From contig DASPKT010000287.1 of NCBI GenBank assembly GCA_035627915.1, positions 1-48,249 on the forward strand: 48,249 bases of DNA, given 5' to 3'. Below are positions 43,228-48,249 of the stretch, in pieces. Under the pieces are notes generated by a model, which worked only from the letters and a program-made list of their open reading frames with translations, had not been told where the DNA came from and did no database searches. Source of the stretch: DASPKT01 sp035627915 (GTDB taxonomy: Bacteria; Pseudomonadota; Alphaproteobacteria; Azospirillales; Azospirillaceae). The translations under genes and the position numbers were made by a program. How positions within the stretch are numbered: the stretch's first letter is position 1; every line of letters begins with the position of its first letter.

Positions 43228-44400
43228 GTGGGCGACGTCAATCTGCTGCGGGCCAACTGGACATACCCCAACCCGATAAGGTTCGGCGCGGGGCGGATCA
43301 CAGAGCTGACCGCGGCCTGCCGCGAGGTCGGGCTGGCGCGGCCGCTGCTGGTGACCGACCCGGGCTTGGCCGGCCTCGCCGTGGTGAAGCGCACCCTGGG
43401 GCAGCTGGAGCAGGCCGGCCTGCCGGTCGCCGTCTTCTCCGACATCAGGACCAACCCGACCCTGGCCCAGGCGGCGCGGGGGCTGGAGGCGTACCGCGAC
43501 GGCGACCATGACGGGATCATCGCGTTCGGCGGCGGCTCCGCCCTTGACGCGGCCAAGGCGCTGCTGCTGATGGCCGGGCAGGAGCACCCGGTGGAGGCCT
43601 TCCTCTGCGGGCGGGAGCCGCCCCCCGTCCGGCGCCTGCCGCCGCTGGTCGCCGTGCCCACGACCGCCGGCAGCGGCGCCGAGGCCCGGCACATCGCCGT
43701 GCTGACCGACGACGCCACCCGCCGGCGGATCGTCCTGAAGCATCCCGGGATGATGCCGGCCTCCGTCATCTGCGACCCGGAGCTGACCATCGGCCTGCCG
43801 CCCTCGCTGACGGCGGTGACCGGAATGAACGCCCTCTCCCACAACCTGGAGGCCCTGTGCGCCGGGGCGCACGACCCCATCGCCGACGGCATCGCCGTGG
43901 AGGGGGTGCGGCTGGCGCGGGAGAACTTGGCCCAGGCCTTCCGCAACGGCAGCGACCTGACCGCGCGCGGCCACATGATGGCGGCGGCGACCTTGGGCGG
44001 CATCGCCTTCCGCAAGGGGCTGGGCGCCATCCAGGCGCTGGCCGACCCCATCGGGGCCCTGTGGGACACCCACCACGGGCTGGCGGCGGCGGTGCTGACG
44101 CCCTACGTGCTGGTCCACAACCGGCCGGCGGTGGAGGACAAGATCGCCCGGCTGGCCGCCTATTGCGGGCTGGAGGGCGCCAGCTTCGACGCCTTCCTCG
44201 GCTGCGTGCTGGCGCTGCGGGAGGAGCTGGGCATCCCGCACACGCTGCGCGGCCTCGGCCTCGGCGACGAGCGGGTGGAGGCGCTGGTGGAGGAGGCAGC
44301 GGCCGATCCCTTCGCCGCCTCCAACCCGGTGCCGCTGGACGCCGCCGCGGTGCGGGCGATCTACGCCCGCGCGCTGACCGGCGACCTGGAGTGCTCCTGA
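43228..44400 (+). CDS. Iron-type alcohol dehydrogenase family protein with a degraded metal site
   Basis: A 390-residue protein of the group III alcohol dehydrogenase fold. The GTG start has GGAGGCGA upstream. The NAD-binding part contains GGGSALDAAKALLL and VPTTAGSGAEA. By alignment with FucO, the metal ligands Asp/His/His/His correspond to N201 (GMNALSHNLEA), H205, Q269 (GAIQALADP) and H283 (DTHHGLA): two of the four are lost, and the catalytic-type His is D273. It may be metal-independent, as maleylacetate reductases of this fold are, or use another chemistry. The substrate is unknown. It converges on the ydbL-type gene three bases away. Confidence 0.87.
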   Translation: MGDVNLLRANWTYPNPIRFGAGRITELTAACREVGLARPLLVTDPGLAGLAVVKRTLGQLEQAGLPVAVFSDIRTNPTLAQAARGLEAYRDGDHDGIIAFGGGSALDAAKALLLMAGQEHPVEAFLCGREPPPVRRLPPLVAVPTTAGSGAEARHIAVLTDDATRRRIVLKHPGMMPASVICDPELTIGLPPSLTAVTGMNALSHNLEALCAGAHDPIADGIAVEGVRLARENLAQAFRNGSDLTARGHMMAAATLGGIAFRKGLGAIQALADPIGALWDTHHGLAAAVLTPYVLVHNRPAVEDKIARLAAYCGLEGASFDAFLGCVLALREELGIPHTLRGLGLGDERVEALVEEAAADPFAASNPVPLDAAAVRAIYARALTGDLECS

Positions 44401-44403
44401 CGC

Positions 44404-44766
44404 CTACTTCTTCGACCAGCGCCCGGCGGCGTTCATCACGTACTGGCCGGACGGCGTCTCCTGGATCAGCCGGTCGCCGGCGACCGCCTGCACCTCGGTC
44501 AGTGAGCGGCCGGTGCTGCGGGCGATCTCCTCGTACTTCTTGCGGCGGCCGTCGTTGACGCCCTCCACCAGCGAGCGGACGTTGGCCGGCACGCTGTCGG
44601 TGACGTAGCCGACCAGCCCGTCGGGCCGCTCGCCCACCAGGCCGGCCGACTTCGCGGCGGCGATGCTGTCCTGCGCCGCGGCGGGGCCGGCGGCCATGAC
44701 GAGGGCGGCGCCGATGGAGGCACCCAGTGCGGCACCCAGGGAGAGGAAGCTGCGGCGCGTCGTCAT
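44404..44766 (-). CDS. ydbL: YdbL family protein (DUF1318)
   Basis: A 120-residue exported protein. The signal has twin arginines (MTTRRSFLSLGAALGAS) and ends GPAAAQD, so Tat export is possible. The DUF1318 domain reads AAKSAGLVGERPDGLVGYV, NVRSLVEGVNDGRRKKYEEI and ARSTGRSLTEVQAVAGDRLI. In E. coli ydbL lies with ydbH and ynbE, and the YdbH-YnbE pair forms an inner-to-outer membrane bridge with YdbL modulating it. The same three genes are here in the same order, each overlapping the next by four bases. It converges on the Fe-ADH-like gene. Confidence 0.88.
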   Translation of the reverse strand: MTTRRSFLSLGAALGASIGAALVMAAGPAAAQDSIAAAKSAGLVGERPDGLVGYVTDSVPANVRSLVEGVNDGRRKKYEEIARSTGRSLTEVQAVAGDRLIQETPSGQYVMNAAGRWSKK

Positions 44767-45008
44767 TTTTTGGTCTCCGGGGGAAGGCCGAACAGTTCGG
44801 GGTTCTCGCTGAACGCCTCGTCCAGCTCGCGGTCGATCTTGACCCTGACCTCCTGCTCGATGCGGATGTTCAGGTTGATCTCGATGGGCTTGTCCGGCGC
44901 CTGCACCTTCACGGTGGGGGAGCAGGCCGCCACCGCGGCCGCCGCGGCGCCGGCCAGGGCCGCGCGCCGGGGCGCGCCGGGCGCCGCCTGGGGGATAACG
45001 GGTTTCAT
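44763..45008 (-). CDS. ynbE: YnbE family lipoprotein
   Basis: An 81-residue lipoprotein, starting MKPVIPQAAPGAPRRAALAG, with lipobox AVAAC, so the mature part is anchored in the outer membrane. The short mature domain (SPTVKVQAPDKPIEINLNIR ... IEQEVRVKIDRELDEAF) matches the YnbE family, which extends by beta-strand pairing onto YdbH. It overlaps ydbH upstream and ydbL downstream (ATGA at both ends). The assignment rests on sequence pattern plus operon position. Confidence 0.87.
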   Translation of the reverse strand: MKPVIPQAAPGAPRRAALAGAAAAAVAACSPTVKVQAPDKPIEINLNIRIEQEVRVKIDRELDEAFSENPELFGLPPETKK

Positions 45009-47572
45009 TGGGCCGAGGCTCCTTCCTGGCTGTACTGTTCGATCCGCTCCCGGACGGCGTCCGGCAGGTTGTAGCTGCCCAGGCCGGCGCGCACGATGCT
45101 GCCGAGCGCGCCGCTGAGGTTCACGTTGAGCGCCACGGGGTAGCCCCCGTAGAAGTCCGGATTGGCCCCGTCCACCTTCAGGGTCACCGTCATCTCCCGC
45201 CCGGCGGCGCCGTCGACGGTGACCGCCAGGGCCTTGTAGTTGAAATTCTGCAACGCCTGCATGGCGAGCGCCACGCTGCTGTTGCTCTGCGGGTCCATGA
45301 AGGCGGGCGGGTTGGCCGGGTCGTAGGCGATGCGGCCGGGCCCGCGCGCGGCCAGCCGGCCCTTGTCGAAGCGCAGGTCGGTGCCGGCCAGTACCAGCGG
45401 GATGCGGCCGTCCAGCTTGCCCGCGGCCTCCAGCCCCTCCACCGGCGCCAGCGACAGCACCTTGCCGAGGTCGAGGCCGTTCGCCTCCAGCACGACGGTG
45501 CGCCGGTGCTCCCTCAGCGCGCTCTGGAAGGGCTGCACCCGGACCTGCCCGCCGGCCCAGTGGAACTCCGCCTTGTCCAGCTTCAGCACCTCGCCGTCCT
45601 TCACCTCGAAGGCGACCAGGCCGTCCTGCAGCGGGATGCCGATGTCCAGCAGCCCGATGGCGAGCAGCTGACCCGGCGGCATGACGAGAGGCGACAGGCT
45701 GCTGGCCTTCAGCACGCCACTCAGCTCCCGCACGGCGCCCAGGGGCCCGGCGAGGGTCAGCCGGTCCAGCAGCAGTTCCGCGTCGCCCTTCGGCCCCTTC
45801 GGGCCCCAGCCCAGGCGGGAGCGGAAGGCGACGGTGCCGCTGCCCTCCTGGATCGTGTCCTTCAGCCCGGGGAACAGGTCCTGCGGCTGGCGGGCGCCGG
45901 GCAGGAAGGTGACGGGGTGCAGCTTCACGTCGGCGCTGCCGCTGGCGGTCGCCATGTCGTGCCGCGCCTTCAGGTCCAGCACCAGCGAGCCGGCCGCGCC
46001 CTCCAGCGCCCCCTTGGCGGTCAGCACCCCGGCCGGGTCGCCCGACGCCTCGAAACGGGCCTTCGCGGCCGGCACCCAGGCGGCGGCGCCGCTGCCGCGC
46101 ACCCCGGCCTCCGCCGTGGCCGCCAGCGGCGCCTTGCGCCCGGCGGCATAGTCCACGGTCAGCGCCAGCGCGTCGGCGGCGACGCCGGCGCCGGACGCGG
46201 TGAACTGCCCGTCCACCAGGCGCAGCGCCGCCTCCCTCAGGGCCCCGCCCTCCAGCACCGCGCGCAGCTCCGGCACCCCGCCGCCCAGCACGTAGGGCCC
46301 CAGCTCCGCCCCCAGCGCGCCGCGGAAGGCGAGCGTGGTGCGCGCCTCCTCCAGGACGGCGGACAGGGCGAAGGGGCCCTCGCCCGGCGGGCGCAGCGAC
46401 AGGAACAGCGTCTGGCCGGCGAGCCCGGCCGGCAAGTCCTTCAGTCCCTTGCCCTCCAGCGTCCAGGGCGAGGCGGCCTCCACCTCGTAGCCGGCTTCCG
46501 TGCGCTTCAGCGTGCCGGCGGCCTTCAGCGCGGCGGCCCGGGCCAGGCCCGGCACCAGCAGGCCCTTTCCGGAGAGGTCGAACGCGACAGGCGGGAGGGC
46601 GCCGTCGACCGGTCCCTTGGCGGCGAGGGTGGCCCGCACGCTGCCGGCGAGCCCGTCCCGGAGGCGGCCCAGGTCCGCCGCCGCCAGGGCGACCTTCGCC
46701 TCCGCCTCCAGCACGCCCCCGGCACCGGGGACGGCCTTGGCGTCGGCCTCGGCGGTGACCCCGTGGGAGGTTTCGAACCGCGCCGTCAGCCGGTGCCCGC
46801 CGTCGGCGGCGGCGTAGTCGGCGCTGCCGGTGACGCTTGCGCCGTCCGGAAGGGGAAAGCCTGCGGCCGTCAGCGCGGCGTCGATGCGGGGCGCTCCGCC
46901 GGAGGGCAGGTCGGCCGACAGCCGGCCGGCCAGGGCCGGCGCGCCCTCGGCCGTGCCGGCGGCGGGGTCGAGCACCAGCGTGAACCGCGTGCCGGCGTCG
47001 GCGAGGGTCGCCTCCAGCCGGACGCTGCCCGACAGCCCGCCCGGCTCCACCCGGTACCCCGCGGTGCCGGTGAGGCGGCCCGGCTCCGGCTGCGCGAGGT
47101 CGGCTTCCACGGGCACCGACATGGTGCCGAAGGGCGTCTCCACCGTCAGGACGGTGCTGCGCAGCAGGACCTCGCCCACCGGCAGCGCAGGCGCACCCGG
47201 TTCCGCGGGGGTGTCCGGCGGCTCGTAGCCCTTGATCCCGGCCCCGCCCGGCCCGGCGAGGACGGTCAGGCGACCGCCCTCCAGCAGCAGCCGGTCGACG
47301 CGCCCCTCCATGAGGCCCGAAAGCGTGTATTCGGCGCGGAAGCGGTCGATCCCCTGCCCGGCCCCCAGCACCACCCCGCCTTCGACCGACTCGAGGCCCA
47401 GCCGGTCGACGACCACGTCGGCCTCGGCGAAGCCGGCGTCGCGCAGGGCGGCGGCGGCGCGGAACTCCACCAGGCCCGGCAGTGCCACTGTGACGGCGAG
47501 CACGCCCAGGGCCGCGGCGCCGGCCAGCACCGCCGTCGTCCCCGCGACCAGGCCCTTCGCCCGCTCCTCCAT
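45005..47572 (-). CDS. ydbH: YdbH family intermembrane lipid-transport protein (AsmA-like)
   Basis: An 855-residue protein of the AsmA-like superfamily. An N-terminal membrane helix (GTTAVLAGAAALGVLAVTVA) anchors it in the inner membrane. The rest is a repetitive beta-rich groove expected to carry phospholipid, ending in the dicarboxylate-type YdbH motif region with LPLPDAV-like C-terminal segment (SYNLPDAVRERIEQYSQEG). The domain ILDIGIPLQDGLVAFEVKDG and GGQVRVQPFQSALREHR near residue 600-690 is typical for YdbH. It is the first gene of ydbH-ynbE-ydbL. In E. coli it acts redundantly with TamB and YhdP in lipid transport. Confidence 0.88.
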   Translation of the reverse strand: MEERAKGLVAGTTAVLAGAAALGVLAVTVALPGLVEFRAAAALRDAGFAEADVVVDRLGLESVEGGVVLGAGQGIDRFRAEYTLSGLMEGRVDRLLLEGGRLTVLAGPGGAGIKGYEPPDTPAEPGAPALPVGEVLLRSTVLTVETPFGTMSVPVEADLAQPEPGRLTGTAGYRVEPGGLSGSVRLEATLADAGTRFTLVLDPAAGTAEGAPALAGRLSADLPSGGAPRIDAALTAAGFPLPDGASVTGSADYAAADGGHRLTARFETSHGVTAEADAKAVPGAGGVLEAEAKVALAAADLGRLRDGLAGSVRATLAAKGPVDGALPPVAFDLSGKGLLVPGLARAAALKAAGTLKRTEAGYEVEAASPWTLEGKGLKDLPAGLAGQTLFLSLRPPGEGPFALSAVLEEARTTLAFRGALGAELGPYVLGGGVPELRAVLEGGALREAALRLVDGQFTASGAGVAADALALTVDYAAGRKAPLAATAEAGVRGSGAAAWVPAAKARFEASGDPAGVLTAKGALEGAAGSLVLDLKARHDMATASGSADVKLHPVTFLPGARQPQDLFPGLKDTIQEGSGTVAFRSRLGWGPKGPKGDAELLLDRLTLAGPLGAVRELSGVLKASSLSPLVMPPGQLLAIGLLDIGIPLQDGLVAFEVKDGEVLKLDKAEFHWAGGQVRVQPFQSALREHRRTVVLEANGLDLGKVLSLAPVEGLEAAGKLDGRIPLVLAGTDLRFDKGRLAARGPGRIAYDPANPPAFMDPQSNSSVALAMQALQNFNYKALAVTVDGAAGREMTVTLKVDGANPDFYGGYPVALNVNLSGALGSIVRAGLGSYNLPDAVRERIEQYSQEGASAQ

Positions 47573-47602
47573 CGCGCCCCACCCTGTCCGCCGCCCGCCC
47601 CT

Positions 47603-47732
47603 TTCCTGCCAAGGGGGGCGGCGATCCTAGCACGCCCCCACGGCCAGCAAGGAAGCCCCCGGCATGACGGGCGGGGGCGGTACCTCCGGCAGGGGGCACT
47701 GGTGCAGCATCGCCGGCCCCCTTGGCAAGAGA
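47603..47732. repeat. Long inverted repeat upstream of ydbH
   Basis: A left arm at about 47603-47625 (CCTGCCAAGGGGGGCGGCGA) and a right arm at about 47709-47732 (TCGCCGGCCCCCTTGGCAAG) pair over roughly 20 bases with few mismatches, leaving an 83-base centre that itself has GCCCCC/GGGGGC pairs. This looks like a degenerate repeat element or a structured leader of ydbH. Confidence 0.55.
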
Positions 47733-47763
47733 GGGGCGGCAGCATGGCGATATGGTGGCGGGG

Positions 47764-47810
47764 CCCTTTGCGGCGGCCCCCCTTTGCGGCGGGCCCCCCC
47801 TTTGCAGCGG
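47764..47810. repeat. Tandem CCCTTTGCGGCGG repeat
   Basis: CCCTTTGCGGCGG, CCCTTTGCGGCGG and CCCTTTGCAGCGG recur at 17-19 base intervals separated by C/G runs, 50-100 bases before the cyclophilin start. The unit count is three; origin probably slippage. No binding factor is apparent. Confidence 0.65.
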
Positions 47811-47862
47811 CGAGGCCCGGCGGCTATGGTTGCGGCCGACCGAATGTCCCGGGACCCCGCCG

Positions 47863-48249
47863 ATGCGCCGCCTCCTCGCCGTCCTCCTGCTGCTGCCCCT
47901 GCTGGCGCTGCCCGCCCGCGCCGCCGATGCGGAGAACACGCTGCACCTGGACCTGCCCGCCGGCCGGGTGGTGATCGAGATGCGCCCGGACCTGGCACCG
48001 CGGCATGTGGCGCGCATCCGGCAGCTGGTGCGCCAGGGCTTCTACGACGGCGCCCCCTTCCACCGGGTGATCGAGGGCTTCATGGCCCAGGGCGGCGATC
48101 CCACCGGCACCGGCACGGGCGGTTCGGGCAAGAACCTGCCGGCCGAGTTCTCCAAGGAGAAGCATGTGCGCGGCACCGTCTCGATGGCGCGCGCGCAGAA
48201 CCCCAACAGCGCCGACAGCCAGTTCTTCATCATGTACGACGCCAAGCCG
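47863..48249 (+). CDS. Cyclophilin-type peptidyl-prolyl cis-trans isomerase, exported, cut by window edge
   Basis: The first 129 residues of a periplasmic cyclophilin. The signal MRRLLAVLLLLPLLALPARA ends before ADAEN, then the core begins: LDLPAGRVVIEMRPDLAPRH, LVRQGFYDGAPFHRVIEGFM with the catalytic arginine, AQGGDPTGTGTGGSG, GTVSMARAQNPNSADSQFF. The domain continues past the window end. It catalyses proline isomerisation during envelope protein folding. It is divergent from ydbH across the repeat-rich gap of 290 bases. Confidence 0.95.
   Translation, partial: MRRLLAVLLLLPLLALPARAADAENTLHLDLPAGRVVIEMRPDLAPRHVARIRQLVRQGFYDGAPFHRVIEGFMAQGGDPTGTGTGGSGKNLPAEFSKEKHVRGTVSMARAQNPNSADSQFFIMYDAKP

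Overview
The window is a stretch of very GC-rich (roughly 70 percent), densely packed chromosome that reads as an alphaproteobacterium, most likely of the Rhodospirillales/Azospirillaceae type. This rests on base composition and on the gene order argS - SPOR protein - nagZ - scpA - scpB - tatA - tatB - tatC - serS - surE - pcm, which from established knowledge is a conserved alphaproteobacterial block. No species name can be justified from the sequence alone. Both ends cut genes: pcm at the left and a cyclophilin-type peptidyl-prolyl isomerase at the right.

Region 1 (1-14048, all minus strand) is that housekeeping block, preceded by a dGTPase-like gene. It has been opened in several places: a DUF4160-DUF2442 gene pair lies between scpA and scpB, a stand-alone ABC ATPase with its own likely promoter lies between scpB and tatA, and an M50 site-2 protease gene plus a triple palindromic repeat lie between nagZ and scpA. 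Region 2 (14120-15879, plus) holds erpA, xth and a GFA/CENP-V-type zinc protein, led by a good promoter. Region 3 (16207-18925, plus) is the most intriguing stretch: a SET-domain methyltransferase, a fold-III PLP decarboxylase homologue and a PhnZ-like HD-domain oxygenase in a row. Each departs from its family at catalytically important residues, which suggests an uncharacterised small-molecule or protein-modification pathway.

Region 4 (18951-21814, minus) is a two-component pair: a soluble multi-receiver hybrid histidine kinase with a C-terminal Hpt domain, followed by a CheY-like receiver. Next come tRNA-Ser(UGA), a 58-residue tryptophan-rich small protein gene, and three tandem paralogous DUF885 zinc-peptidase-like exported proteins (22544-28210), two of them with clear twin-arginine signals that fit the tat operon in the same window. 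Region 5 (28254-35769) holds an OsmC-type protein, a single-domain response regulator, a Thr/Gly/Ser repeat lipoprotein closed by a strong terminator, an acyl-CoA thioesterase, parE with a near-consensus promoter that predicts a leaderless mRNA, two tandem exported TPR-like paralogues, and a tiny histidine-rich membrane protein. Region 6 (35865-48249) holds an alpha/beta hydrolase, a DEAD-box RNA helicase with a long leader, a stand-alone AsnC-type ligand-binding domain, lptD, a GmhB-like phosphatase, a periplasmic glutathione peroxidase, a membrane coiled-coil protein, an iron-type alcohol dehydrogenase that has lost part of its metal site, and the ydbH-ynbE-ydbL envelope operon.

Themes: envelope biogenesis and export recur (Tat, LptD, YdbH/YnbE/YdbL, NagZ, SPOR, GmhB, many lipoproteins and signal peptides), interleaved with translation (serS, argS, tRNA-Ser), DNA metabolism (parE, xth, dgt) and chromosome segregation (scpA/scpB). 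No prophage, transposase, integrase or CRISPR array was seen. Family assignments were made by reading motifs by eye; no database search was run.
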